Assembly: GCF_038443705.2 (NCBI RefSeq)
Contig: NZ_CP151764.2
Coordinates: 271,733-335,732, forward strand
DNA length: 64,000 nt
DNA from: Yoonia sp. SS1-5
GTDB lineage: Bacteria; Pseudomonadota; Alphaproteobacteria; Rhodobacterales; Rhodobacteraceae
Direction: 5' to 3'
Shown: one piece after another, positions 54,200 through 63,105 of the stretch
Layout of the letters: each line of letters starts with the position of its first letter
How positions within the stretch are numbered: the first letter of the stretch is position 1
Position numbers and translations under genes: made by a program
The notes under the pieces: generated by a model
Told to the model about the DNA's origin: nothing
Databases searched by the model: none
What the model saw: only the letters and a program-made list of their open reading frames with translations

Positions 54200-54589
54200 A
54201 TGTCCGAACATCCCGTTCTTGAATTGATCAAACACGCCGACCGCGCAATCAGCGCCGAGGATTTCGACGCACTCATGGCGTTTTATGCCGATGATGCAGT
54301 TCTTGTCGTCCAGCCCGGTCAGATCGCCAAAGGCAAACCCCAAATCAGGGAAGCATTCGTGGCAATCGCGGAGCACTTCAAAAATGCGTTGACCGTTACA
54401 CAGGGAGAGGCGCAAGTCATCGAAGGTGCAGATACCGCCTTGGTCATCATGGAGACACATCTGCACATTGGTGAGGTCGCCGAGCCAATGACCCGTCGGG
54501 CAACCTATGTTTTCAAACGTGATCAAACGCGCGGTTGGCTCTGCACGGTCGACAATTCTTACGGTACGGACCTGTTAGGCGCCGGTTAA
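54200..54589 (+). CDS. SnoaL-like DUF4440 protein (YybH type)
   Basis: 129 aa, AAAGGAAA upstream. ADRAISAEDFDALMAFYADD, VQPGQIAKGKPQIREAF and the C-terminal GWLCTVDNSYGTDLL define the small NTF2-fold DUF4440 group. No signal peptide, unlike the two relatives at 28653 and 29200. Ligand unknown; it shares the operon with oxidoreductase and DoxX-like genes. Confidence 0.82.
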   Translation: MSEHPVLELIKHADRAISAEDFDALMAFYADDAVLVVQPGQIAKGKPQIREAFVAIAEHFKNALTVTQGEAQVIEGADTALVIMETHLHIGEVAEPMTRRATYVFKRDQTRGWLCTVDNSYGTDLLGAG

Positions 54590-54672
54590 GGCAAATCACC
54601 CGTTTCGGCGGCGACGGGCAGCGCGCTTTACCCGCCGAATTATCCAAAAACACTGTATTACGGAGATCGGAT

Positions 54673-55191
54673 ATGATCACACCACTGATAGTCCTTACAA
54701 TCTTGTTTGTTCCTCTACTTATCGCCGCCGCCATCGCGCGGAGAACGACAGCGGATGGCGTCATCAAGCTTGGTGGCGTGCTGGGCTATGCCGCTGCCTT
54801 CGCGTTCTTCTCAATTGGACATTTTGTCATCACAGACGAAATGGTGTCCATGTTGCCAGACTTCATTCCCGCACGCAGGCCGTTTGTTTATGCGACCGGT
54901 CTGCTTGAGGCTGGGCTGGCCCTCGCGCTTTTGTCAAAACGCACGCGACCCTACGCTGGAATCGGTTGCATCGCAGTACTGGTCCTGTTCTTTCCAGGAA
55001 ACATCTATGCCGCAGTCCACGGTGTCGGCCCAGGGGGGCACCAGTGGGGCCCGGTCTATTTGCTGGTGCGCGCGCCGTTGCAGGCCCTTTTGATCTTTTG
55101 GGGGTACTGGTTTGCCGTGCGTGGCCGTGGATTTTCCAGCTTGCCGCGACGCCTTGGGACAGATGAATTGGAGCAAAGGAAGTGCCCATGA
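54673..55191 (+). CDS. DoxX-like membrane protein
   Basis: 172 aa starting MITPLIVLTILF (CGGAG upstream); an earlier ATG overlaps the previous gene. Four to five membrane helices are seen, with FFSIGHFVITDEMVSMLPDF and FFPGNIYAAVHGVGPGGHQWGP resembling DoxX-like small membrane proteins. It is possibly a quinone- or redox-related membrane subunit. Its end overlaps the next start. Confidence 0.75.
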   Translation: MITPLIVLTILFVPLLIAAAIARRTTADGVIKLGGVLGYAAAFAFFSIGHFVITDEMVSMLPDFIPARRPFVYATGLLEAGLALALLSKRTRPYAGIGCIAVLVLFFPGNIYAAVHGVGPGGHQWGPVYLLVRAPLQALLIFWGYWFAVRGRGFSSLPRRLGTDELEQRKCP

Positions 55192-55682
55192 AAGCATCCG
55201 GTCCGACACTGCACCTGCTGTGCGGTAAGGTTGCGGCAGGCAAATCGACGCTTGCCGCCAATCTGGCTGCGGCAGAAAATGCGGTTCTGATCACCGAGGA
55301 TACGTGGCTTGCAGCGCTCTTTGCCGACGACCTGCAAAAGCCACAAGACTATCTGCGTTGCACCGCCAAACTGAGGCGCGCTATGGCGCCGCATATTGTG
55401 GCATTACTCGACGCTGGAATATCCGTGGTGCTCGACTTTCAGGCTAACACTATGGAGAGCCGGACCTGGATGCGTCATCTTCTGAGCCAAACAGATGCGG
55501 ATCATCAAATGCATGTTCTCATGTCACCAGATAAGGTCTGCCTCGCGCGGTTAAGGAGCCGAAATGCAAGTGGCCAGCATCCCTTCACGGTGACCGAAGA
55601 ACAGTTCCATCAGATCAGCGCCTACTTCGTTCCACCGACACCTGAAGAGGGTTTCAAAGTTCTCTGTCATGACGAAGGGTAA
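55188..55682 (+). CDS. P-loop ATP-binding kinase-like protein
   Basis: 164 aa starting MKASGPTLHLL; AAGGAAG precedes the ATG. The Walker A motif GKVAAGKST is at residues 13-21, with a following D in ITEDTWLA and LDFQANTMESRTWM in the middle. It resembles the AAA/zeta-toxin-like kinase group of small nucleoside or antibiotic kinases; the phosphate acceptor is unknown. No antitoxin gene is next to it. Last gene of the LysR-linked operon. 55683-55826 has no gene. Confidence 0.82.
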   Translation: MKASGPTLHLLCGKVAAGKSTLAANLAAAENAVLITEDTWLAALFADDLQKPQDYLRCTAKLRRAMAPHIVALLDAGISVVLDFQANTMESRTWMRHLLSQTDADHQMHVLMSPDKVCLARLRSRNASGQHPFTVTEEQFHQISAYFVPPTPEEGFKVLCHDEG

Positions 55683-55826
55683 GAAACTAGTCCGTAGTGT
55701 ACAAAGCTACCGTTTCATTCGAAACAGACTACGGAAGCTTCGTCACGCATGTTGCCAGTTCTTCCGACATGTAGTTAGCAGACGCTTTCGTAAGCAGTCA
55801 GCAAATATGCTCGCTGGCATGGTGGT

Positions 55827-56744
55827 CTATGACCTGGCAACCAAGTTAGACCAACCACCCTGTGCAATTTCCTGTGCCAGATGGTCGAATGTGATACGGA
55901 TCCGTCTGCTTGTTTGTATTTCACGGTGTGTGACCAGCCATGTCTCCATGTTGAAGACCGGCGCATCTTGCAGGATGCGTCTCAATCCCAGACGCCCCTC
56001 AGCAACAATCGCAGGCAAGAAGGCAATGCCAGCGCCCTCGCGGACCAGTTCATACATCGTGCTCCCGTTTGAGGTGGTGATGCCAAAGTTAGCCTTGGTG
56101 ACCGGGATGCCCATGGCGTTGATTTGCGGCACAAGGCGTTCAGGGTGGCCGTATCCAATGAAATTTGCTGCGGTAAAGCCTGCTAAATCTTCAATTGATC
56201 CAAGTGACGCGAGGTAGCCCTTTGAGGCAAAGAGCGAGATTTCGATGTCCGCGATCCGTTTGGCGACCAGGTCAGGCTGCTCAGGCCGTGTGTGGCGGAT
56301 CGCAATGTCTGCATCGCGCCGTGTCAAATCACTCATTTCATTAGATGGAACCAGCTCGACGCTGATGCCAGGATGATTTTGACGCAATGAAATCAGGCAG
56401 GGCGGTAACGCGTAGGCCGCCATAGCATCACTAGATGTAATCCGGACGCTACCTTCAATTGCTTTACTTTGGCCGGCGGCGACCCTTGAGATTTGGGTGG
56501 CAGCGTCGGCCATGCCTCGCACAAACGATAGCAATTCCGTTCCAGCATCAGTCAGCCGCATGTTCCGCGTTCCCCGCTCAAAGAGCGTCAGCTGAAGAGC
56601 CTCTTCGAGCAAAGAGATCTGCCTGCTTAACGTTGGTTGTGTCTGTTTTAATGCGCGCGCCGCCGCCGACAGCGACCCCGTTTCGACCGTCGCTAAGAAG
56701 GCCCTGATATGGTTCCAGTCAAATGATACAGAATCCCAGTTCAT
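55827..56744 (-). CDS. LysR family transcriptional regulator
   Basis: 305 aa if it starts at MNWDSVSFDWNHIRAFL; an in-frame ATG 18 codons earlier also exists and neither has a strong ribosome site. The N-terminal helix-turn-helix is VETGSLSAAARALKQTQPTL, and the effector domain is complete. It is divergent from the DUF6326/methyltransferase operon at 56898 and probably regulates it. The intervening 150 bp is AT-rich near 56745-56800. Confidence 0.88.
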   Translation of the reverse strand: MNWDSVSFDWNHIRAFLATVETGSLSAAARALKQTQPTLSRQISLLEEALQLTLFERGTRNMRLTDAGTELLSFVRGMADAATQISRVAAGQSKAIEGSVRITSSDAMAAYALPPCLISLRQNHPGISVELVPSNEMSDLTRRDADIAIRHTRPEQPDLVAKRIADIEISLFASKGYLASLGSIEDLAGFTAANFIGYGHPERLVPQINAMGIPVTKANFGITTSNGSTMYELVREGAGIAFLPAIVAEGRLGLRRILQDAPVFNMETWLVTHREIQTSRRIRITFDHLAQEIAQGGWSNLVARS

Positions 56745-56897
56745 GGTTTTTTCTATATCTGTAATCAGTTTTTCGTCAATTCTAATTGTTTTCCGCATAC
56801 TTCAAAGAAGGGCGCAGAGGGCCCGATCCTCAATGTTTCAACTCTGCTGTCCTCGCAGATTTAGGCGTGGGGCCAACATTCCGAAAAGGCGAACGAC

Positions 56898-57332
56898 ATG
56901 TTCAAACCACGAAACGCAGAGACCGTTGGAAACGTCATTTCCCGTCTCTGGATCTTCATTTTCTTCACATTGGTTTACCGCGACATCCACGAAATGGCCG
57001 TCGCCAGCACGATTGAAGGTATTCTATCTGGCACCTATGAGGGCAACCCGGTTACCGACGCCGGATTGGTTGCTGGGGGTGTCGTCATGATCATTTTTCT
57101 TGCGACCTATGTGCTGACACCAATTCTCAAGCCCAATTTAGCTCGGCGGCTCAATCTGCTGACACCCCCGATTGCAGTCGTCGGCGTATTTTACCTCATC
57201 CCTAATGATCCCGATGATTTTGTGTTGGCGACTGCAACAGTCGTCGCCCTCCTGACGATCTTTATCATCAGCTTTTTCTGGCAGACGGAACAATCCAAGA
57301 GCCAATTGAACGAGGTGCGCCATGCGGTATGA
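56898..57332 (+). CDS. DUF6326-like membrane protein
   Basis: 144 aa with four membrane helices; SRLWIFIFFTLVYRDIHEM at the N-terminus and LTPILKPNLARRLNLLTPPI in the middle resemble the DUF6326 group. Function unknown. The end overlaps the methyltransferase start by 11 nt, so the two are translationally coupled. It is the first gene of a four-gene operon. Confidence 0.75.
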   Translation: MFKPRNAETVGNVISRLWIFIFFTLVYRDIHEMAVASTIEGILSGTYEGNPVTDAGLVAGGVVMIIFLATYVLTPILKPNLARRLNLLTPPIAVVGVFYLIPNDPDDFVLATATVVALLTIFIISFFWQTEQSKSQLNEVRHAV

Positions 57333-58095
57333 TGCGCGTATTGAAATCGCCAACGACATTGCCACACGGGTTATCCCTGTCTGGTCCCGATCTCTGGGCA
57401 GCTGGACATTCTCTCTTGGTCGAAAACCATTCGAGTCTCACGAACTTGAAGGGCATTACGATAAGGAAGCTGACACATGGCATGCGACGATCTCCAAGTT
57501 GGGTTTTGAGGACGCATACGCCGACTTGATTGGGCAGGCGCTGTCATCGACACCCGTTCAGCCGGCAAATGAAGCGCTGCGAGTTCTGGATGCGGGCATT
57601 GGAACGGGAGCGATGTCTGCTGCCTTGGCGGACAATTACTCGGGTGATATGGCGTTAACGGGCGTGGATGTCTCAATGGACATGCTCAAACGGGCTGAAC
57701 AACATCTCAATCATAGCCATCTTTCCGCGCGGTTTCTGCAGGCGGATGTGAACAGCCTTCCATTCGAGGATAATTCATTCGACGTCGTTCTGGTCGCACA
57801 TGTTTTGGAACACATGGCTGATCCAAAACGGGCTTTGGCTGAGTTGCACCGTGTACTGAAGCCGGGTGGCATTCTTGTGGCGTGTGTCACGCAACGGTCA
57901 TCTGCTGGCGTCTATATCCAACTGAAATGGCGCACCCATCGCGTTGATAGGTCGACCGCCTGCGAATGGCTTTGGGATTGCGGCTTTGTCCATGCGCGTG
58001 CCGTCGATTTACAAGAAGGCACAAAAGCCCAACGTTTTAGCTGCGGTTACATCGGCCAGAAAGCCCATTACCTCAATCAATCTCCCTCAGAATAG
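57322..58095 (+). CDS. Class I SAM-dependent methyltransferase
   Basis: 257 aa. Motif I is VLDAGIGTGAMSAALA (about residue 90), followed by VDVSMDMLKRAEQH, LPFEDNSFDVVLVAHVLEHM and LHRVLKPGGILV, the standard type-11 methyltransferase order. The N-terminal ~40 residues lie outside the core fold. The acceptor is unknown. Followed 8 nt later by a second methyltransferase. Confidence 0.85.
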   Translation: MRYDARIEIANDIATRVIPVWSRSLGSWTFSLGRKPFESHELEGHYDKEADTWHATISKLGFEDAYADLIGQALSSTPVQPANEALRVLDAGIGTGAMSAALADNYSGDMALTGVDVSMDMLKRAEQHLNHSHLSARFLQADVNSLPFEDNSFDVVLVAHVLEHMADPKRALAELHRVLKPGGILVACVTQRSSAGVYIQLKWRTHRVDRSTACEWLWDCGFVHARAVDLQEGTKAQRFSCGYIGQKAHYLNQSPSE

Positions 58096-58103
58096 GTCCA
58101 GTT

Positions 58104-58730
58104 ATGTTCCAATCCTCCGAAGCATTTTGGGACCGTCACGCTCCAAAGTACGCAGCAAAACCAATTGCCAATCCGTCCGCATATGAGGCCAAGCTGAATC
58201 ATGTCAGATCGCTTTTAGCCCCGACCGATCATGTTCTCGAAATCGGATGTGGCACAGGCGGCACCGCCTTGCGACTTGCCACGTCTTGTGCACGCATCAC
58301 AGCCTCTGACATTTCGGCAAAGATGATAGACTACGCGCGGTCCAGGAGACGACAAGTGACTGTCAAAAATGTGCGTTTCGTACATGCTGATGCAAATCGA
58401 ATTCTGCATGATGCACAGTTCGACAAGATCATGGCCTTCAGTCTTTTGCACTTGGTGTCAGACGTACCTGAGTTGCTTGGCGCAATCCATGATCAACTCA
58501 AGCCTCGGGGTCTGTTTGTCTCCAAGACGATTTGTTTGAAAGAACGGCATCTTGCGATCAAGCTCATGATCCGAGTGTTTAAGGTGCTTCGGATTGCACC
58601 CGATATTAAACTGCTTTCGCAGGTAGAGTTGTTTCGTCAAATCGAGAAGGCCGGTTTTGAAATTGTCGAAACTCGTTATTTTGGGGATCAGGCGAATGAC
58701 CCCTATGTTGTGGCCCGGCGCAATGTCTAG
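58104..58730 (+). CDS. Class I SAM-dependent methyltransferase
   Basis: 208 aa. Motif I is VLEIGCGTGGTALRLA (about residue 47), then ITASDISAKMIDYARSR, KIMAFSLLHLVSDVPELLG and LKPRGLFVSKTICL, the UbiE/type-11 pattern. It is smaller than its neighbour and not its duplicate. It overlaps the CPBP gene by 8 nt. Paired methyltransferases suggest modification of a lipid, quinone or small metabolite. Confidence 0.87.
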   Translation: MFQSSEAFWDRHAPKYAAKPIANPSAYEAKLNHVRSLLAPTDHVLEIGCGTGGTALRLATSCARITASDISAKMIDYARSRRRQVTVKNVRFVHADANRILHDAQFDKIMAFSLLHLVSDVPELLGAIHDQLKPRGLFVSKTICLKERHLAIKLMIRVFKVLRIAPDIKLLSQVELFRQIEKAGFEIVETRYFGDQANDPYVVARRNV

Positions 58731-59523
58731 CTCTCTTCAGTCGAAAGTTGGTCCGCACACGGCAACTTCACAAGAGGGTCAGTATAGCCTAGGCAAGATT
58801 GCCGCAGTCTGGGCGCTCGCTGCAGTCCCTATGCCAATTCTGGCCTTTCTTGTCGCACCGATGATCCCGACATCAAGCCCTGCACATGCGGTGTTGGTCG
58901 TGTGGTACCTTATGATCGCCGGGATGGTCTGGCAGTTCATTCTGTCGCTGATCCTGCTTCATCAGGAGTGTGGTCTGCAGAACTGGCACGCAATCAAGGC
59001 GCGTATTTGGCTACAAGCGCCGCAAGACCCGCGCACTGGGGCCTCGAATGCCAAGCTGTTTATGTGGCTCCTTCCGGCATTTTTGTTTTACCTGTTGGTG
59101 GAAATGTCCGGGATGGGAGCGGCAATTGGTGAATTGATGCTGATCCCGCTTCCAATTCTGATAGAGCTGCCATTGCTTGATCTTGGAGGGTTGGCGTCCC
59201 CCGAATTACAGGGCGCATGGTGGCTAGTTGGCGTCGCATTCGTATCTTGCCTGTTCAACTATCTGCTAGGCGAAGAGCTGCTGTTCCGGGGCATTCTTCT
59301 ACCAAAGATGCCCGGTGTCTTCGGACAATGGGACTGGGTCGCAAATTCAATTTTGTTTGCCCTCTACCACTTGCACCGCCCCACCCAAATGCTGGGGTTC
59401 ATTGTAGGCGGTCTGGCATGGACATTGCCGACCCGTCGCTTCCGCAGTATCTGGTTCGCGGTCATCCTGCATGGAATTGAGGGAGTGTTTGTCATTGGCG
59501 TTACCATTGCGACTGTCATTTGA
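58723..59523 (+). CDS. CPBP-family intramembrane glutamic protease
   Basis: 266 aa starting MSSSLQSKVGP, which overlaps the previous stop; a longer frame begins inside the methyltransferase. Seven or so membrane helices carry the CPBP (Abi/Rce1-like) motifs: the catalytic EE in LLGEELLFRGILL (about residue 188), FALYHLHRP and the third-motif His in VILHGIEG. Bacterial members act in processing, immunity or membrane-protein handling; the target here is unknown. Last gene of the operon. Confidence 0.85.
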   Translation: MSSSLQSKVGPHTATSQEGQYSLGKIAAVWALAAVPMPILAFLVAPMIPTSSPAHAVLVVWYLMIAGMVWQFILSLILLHQECGLQNWHAIKARIWLQAPQDPRTGASNAKLFMWLLPAFLFYLLVEMSGMGAAIGELMLIPLPILIELPLLDLGGLASPELQGAWWLVGVAFVSCLFNYLLGEELLFRGILLPKMPGVFGQWDWVANSILFALYHLHRPTQMLGFIVGGLAWTLPTRRFRSIWFAVILHGIEGVFVIGVTIATVI

Positions 59524-59605
59524 CGTGATTTGTAAGTGACCCGCTTTCGATCAAGTTCGAAGAAAGCAGACCTTGAACAGAGCCTGGTGAACGGCGGTTT
59601 TGTCC

Positions 59606-59732
59606 GCTTGTTGGACCTCCAAATCCTTTCGATCCGATGACGGCTTTGGCGCTGAGTGGGCAGTGTGCTATTAAGCGGTAGCCCAGATTTGAGTCTCAAA
59701 ATAGGAGTCTCAATTTTTAGGGCAATTAACAA
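59606..59732. repeat. ~127-bp direct repeat, copy 1 (IS-end-like)
   Basis: Shares about 85% identity by eye with 61060-61185, same orientation. It contains tandem GAGTCTCA motifs (TGAGTCTCAAAATAGGAGTC) and ends with a TTGTTAATTGCCC-like tip when read from the right, reminiscent of IS21-family ends with repeated transposase-binding sites. The rest of 59524-60060 shows no gene that I can support. Confidence 0.6.
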
Positions 59733-60060
59733 GAGGCTGTTAACTCACCCAATAGATGAGACTCGAAAGCTAACGAAATCAACAGCCGCTGGTTTTGATT
59801 AATGAGACTGGGGCAGGGGGGACGGATAGCGTTGGTTGTCGACGCCATCCGCAGCAAAAGTCCCACGTGAGCCCAAACTACCGAATTCTGCACACCGCGA
59901 CTAATGCGCGGGCACAACGGACAGGCATGGAAGTTCAAGTGCTGCAATGTCCCCACTTCGCAGTCAGTTCCTAGTCATTATGAAGTGCTCTTCGGCGCTG
60001 GTGATTGATGATGTCTACGCTCACCAGGGACTAGTTTGAAAACGTTCAAAGACCGTTGAA

Positions 60061-60759
60061 TCATTCCGCTACAGGGCGCGTTGAAGTAACTGAAAGGATT
60101 GAGCCATCAATTGCATCAAACTCAATCGTGTAGCCAGTAACGGTGTCAGCCATCATACGCCAAGGGGAGCTTTGTGTGCCATCTGAGTTTTCAGGAGAAT
60201 GAACAAGAATTGGCGTGGATCTGAAAACGGTATAGTGCGAGGCCGTCAACGAGATGTTCAAGTATGGAGAGCCAATAAAGCCTTCACCATGTTAATGTGC
60301 AGATGGAATATGCGTAATGTCTTCCGTTGAATAACGCCTGAGGAGCTGGCCTCCCCGATAAAATGCAAGTGCAAGATGATCTGACCGCGCTGCAGAACCA
60401 CGGTGCCATGGACCATGTCGTGCTACCGTGACTTCTTCTGCGCTTCCGCAATTATAAATGTGCAGCGACTGACTAAACCAGTCATATGTATGGATGAGTA
60501 CGTCCTCTTTATCAATTGAAAGAAATAATTCTGTTTCACCCTGCTGACGGATTTCCTCGTCTGGATCATACGTGTATTTCGGCGTCGACTTTGCATAACA
60601 ATCGTTTTCCAAGCGGTTTCCGAGGCTGGGTTCACCGTGATGCAAAACGACAGTGTTCGATGGCACATCATCCGCTAGAGCCATGCTTGGTGCGGCAACA
60701 CCAGTGCACATCGACAAAACCAAGGTGATTAACGAAGCGGTGAAATACTGACTACTCAT
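60061..60759 (-). pseudogene. Secreted protein gene interrupted by an in-frame TAA
   Basis: Starts MSSQYFTASLITLVLSMCTG after AGGAG, with a signal peptide ending near SMALADD. The first 155 codons end at TAA 60292-60294 after HIPSAH, but the same frame continues without a break for 77 more codons (HGEGFIGSPYLNISL ... TSTRPVAE). The second part has similar composition and no alternative start in its first nine codons, so this looks like one ~233-codon gene with a nonsense codon. Family not recognised. Confidence 0.6.
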
Positions 60760-61059
60760 GACACTTCTCCTATCGAGTAATTTAGGCCATATGATGGTTT
60801 TCAACGCAATTAATCTGCTTGCCACCGACTATTTTGCCTTGCTCTCTGAAGGTTAGACGCAGCTAGATGCGCCTTCCTTGGAAGTTTCTTGCCTTCTGGC
60901 CAAATCGCAGTATCCGTCCGTTGAGAATTATGTGTGTGTACAAGTGGTCGCTTATGCTTAACACTGACTTTCAGGGCGAGGTTTCTTTCTGAGCAGAGGT
61001 GACGCTGATTTTCCCGAAAGCCGGCCTATTCGCAGTCGCGGCGAAAGTCACGAAAGTCG

Positions 61060-61185
61060 GCTTGTTGGACCTCCAAATCCTTTAGATCCGATGACGGCTT
61101 TGGCGCTAAGAGAGCGGCGTGCTATAAGCGAGTGCCCCAGAATTGAGTCTCAAAATAGGAGTCTCAGTTTTAGGGGCAATCAACA
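61060..61185. repeat. ~127-bp direct repeat, copy 2
   Basis: Second copy of the 59606-59732 repeat, just outside the ISNCY-type element. It has the same tandem GAGTCTCA units. The gap 60826-61206 has no gene besides this. Confidence 0.6.
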
Positions 61186-61335
61186 ATTAAATCAGAGGCT
61201 TACGTGTGTAAACACCATTCAGAAATGTCACCGGTTGCGCAAAGCAGAAGTGTCACCAATGGCGCTGACGGTAGCAAAGCCTGACAGGGCGTAGACCTCA
61301 GTTATCGCAGCCCTGGCTGGCTTTGCGGAGACGCC

Positions 61336-61605
61336 TTATAGACCCAGCTTCCTCTGCTCTTTCTTGTTGTAAAACGCTTTGATGCCTTCTTCACGCACAA
61401 GCTCTTCGAACGCGCGCCAGGCGAGAACGTCGCCAAAGAAAGGTGGATTGTCTGAAACAGTTAACGTGCCGAACTGGTTCTCGACAGAGAGGATCCAACC
61501 AGGGTGGATGCTGGTCTTGTAGATCTCGACGTCGAAGCTGTGCCCCTCGATGGTGACACTTTGGGTGTAGTCAGAAAAAATGAGCTCTGGTTCGTCTTCA
61601 ATCAT
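61336..61605 (-). CDS. Small IS accessory protein
   Basis: 89 aa, inside the ISNCY-type element and 15 nt after the transposase. Acidic and soluble: PELIFSDYTQSVTIEGHSFD, VLAWRAFEELVREEGIKAF. I do not recognise a named family. Its conserved position after the transposase suggests a helper or regulator of transposition rather than a host gene. Confidence 0.6.
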   Translation of the reverse strand: MIEDEPELIFSDYTQSVTIEGHSFDVEIYKTSIHPGWILSVENQFGTLTVSDNPPFFGDVLAWRAFEELVREEGIKAFYNKKEQRKLGL

Positions 61606-61620
61606 ACCTTCGAGTTTGAC

Positions 61621-62967
61621 CTATTCTGCCGCCTGCGCAATCTTCTTCTTGTTGGGCGTGCCGGACGGCCTGCCTTGCCGCCGTCCGTTCGGTTTATAAC
61701 CCATTTTCTCTGAGTTTGTCCGAACCTTCGGCTTTGGCGGCGCAGCGTCCTGCATCTCTTTTATATGTTCCAGAACCGCACCGAGGCGCTTGTTGTCCGT
61801 GATGGCCGCGTGCGTCACACGCTGATCCATGTCGAAGATTTTGTAGGGCAGGGAGCGGCCTTTTGAGCGCACTTCGAACCGGCCATCCACAAAGGCGTAT
61901 GTGTCCACGTATTTGCCAACCAACCCGCGTGTCACATCGCTCTCTTCGAGCATGATCCGCTTGCGTTCATAAGAGAATGTCAGCTGCTTGCCGACATAGC
62001 GGTTCTCCCGCCAACACAGGACATCGGCCAGCCGATCCGGCTCGACATTGAGCGCACGGTGCAGGTTGTCCGGTTTGGCCGGTGCTTTGGCGAACTTGGC
62101 GTTGTGACGCTCTTTGAAGTCTTGCAAATAGGCGTTTCCGGCCTCCATGTCAGAGATATCTGCAAGGCGTAGTTCCTTCACTAGCCGATCTTGCAAGGTC
62201 CGGTTGGCACGCTCAACGCGCCCCTTGGCCTGGCTCGAATTGGCGCAGAGAATCTCGACGTTTAGCTCGCTCAGCGCACGCCCAAACTGAGTGATCCGCG
62301 CGCCACCCTTGGCGTCGTCCTTGGCCACGCGGAACACGGTGTGTTTGTCCGAATAGAACGCGACCGGGCGGCCATGTTTGACGAGATAGCTTTCTAGGGC
62401 TTCGAAATAGCTGAACGTGCTCTCCGACTTCACGAACCGCAGTTCCATCAAGGTGCTGGTCGCATCATCGATGAAGACGAGCAGGGTGCACGGACCAGCA
62501 CGATCCTCAAACCATCGATGGTCTGACCCGTCGATCTGGATCAACTCGCCAAAGCATTCCCGGCGTAGACGCGGCTGGTGGAACTGTCGGCGCTGCTTGC
62601 GGGAGAGCCAAAGGCCATCTTCAACCATCCATTTGCGCAGTGTCTCACGTGAGATTGTGAACCCGTGATGCGCGGCCAACATCTCAGCCGCCAGTGTCGG
62701 GCCAAAATCTGGATACTGTTCTTTGATGAGGATCAGAGCAAAGTCGCGCTTGGCTTTGTGAAACTTGTTGTTCGGCGCTTGTCCGCGCGATTTGTGTCGG
62801 ATCGCCGAAGCGCCATCCTGACGATACCGCTTCAATAGCCGAAAAATCTGCCGTCGTGTCAGGCATAGCATCTTCGCCGCATTGTCAACCGTCAGTCGGC
62901 CATCATCGAGCTGCGCCAAAACCTCCACGCGCTTCAACTCGCGCTCGCTCATCATCACCCATCCCAT
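61621..62967 (-). CDS. ISNCY-family (IS1202-like) transposase
   Basis: 448 aa. The N-terminal helix-turn-helix region (LTVDNAAKMLCLTRRQIFRL) is followed by an rve/DDE core with GELIQIDGSDHRWFED, LVFIDDATSTLMELRFV and the Glu in SQAKGRVERANRTLQDRL. The C-terminal tail is basic (PNGRRQGRPSGTPNKKK). The frame is complete and the element has a fresh-looking target duplication, so it is probably active. Confidence 0.92.
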   Translation of the reverse strand: MGWVMMSERELKRVEVLAQLDDGRLTVDNAAKMLCLTRRQIFRLLKRYRQDGASAIRHKSRGQAPNNKFHKAKRDFALILIKEQYPDFGPTLAAEMLAAHHGFTISRETLRKWMVEDGLWLSRKQRRQFHQPRLRRECFGELIQIDGSDHRWFEDRAGPCTLLVFIDDATSTLMELRFVKSESTFSYFEALESYLVKHGRPVAFYSDKHTVFRVAKDDAKGGARITQFGRALSELNVEILCANSSQAKGRVERANRTLQDRLVKELRLADISDMEAGNAYLQDFKERHNAKFAKAPAKPDNLHRALNVEPDRLADVLCWRENRYVGKQLTFSYERKRIMLEESDVTRGLVGKYVDTYAFVDGRFEVRSKGRSLPYKIFDMDQRVTHAAITDNKRLGAVLEHIKEMQDAAPPKPKVRTNSEKMGYKPNGRRQGRPSGTPNKKKIAQAAE

Positions 62968-63105
62968 GTCCGCTCATCCTCACATCGTTTTGCGAGGAGA
63001 GTGACACTTCTGCTTTGCTCAGGGGTGACATTATCGCTTTGCGCGTACAACGTGAATACGCATAATGAACGTTATGTTAAATAAGTCAGTAGTATTGACC
63101 TTGTT

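Larger units (their letters stand above)
61207..63049 (-). mobile_element. ISNCY-type insertion sequence, intact
   Basis: 1,843 bp. The ends read TGTAAACACCATTCAGAAAT on the left and TGTACGCGCAAAGCGATAAT on the right (inward), both followed by GTCACC and, about 25 bp further in, by GCAAAGCAGAAGTGTCAC. ACGTG at 61202-61206 and 63050-63054 is a 5-bp target duplication. A truncated copy is at 40875-42162. Confidence 0.85.
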
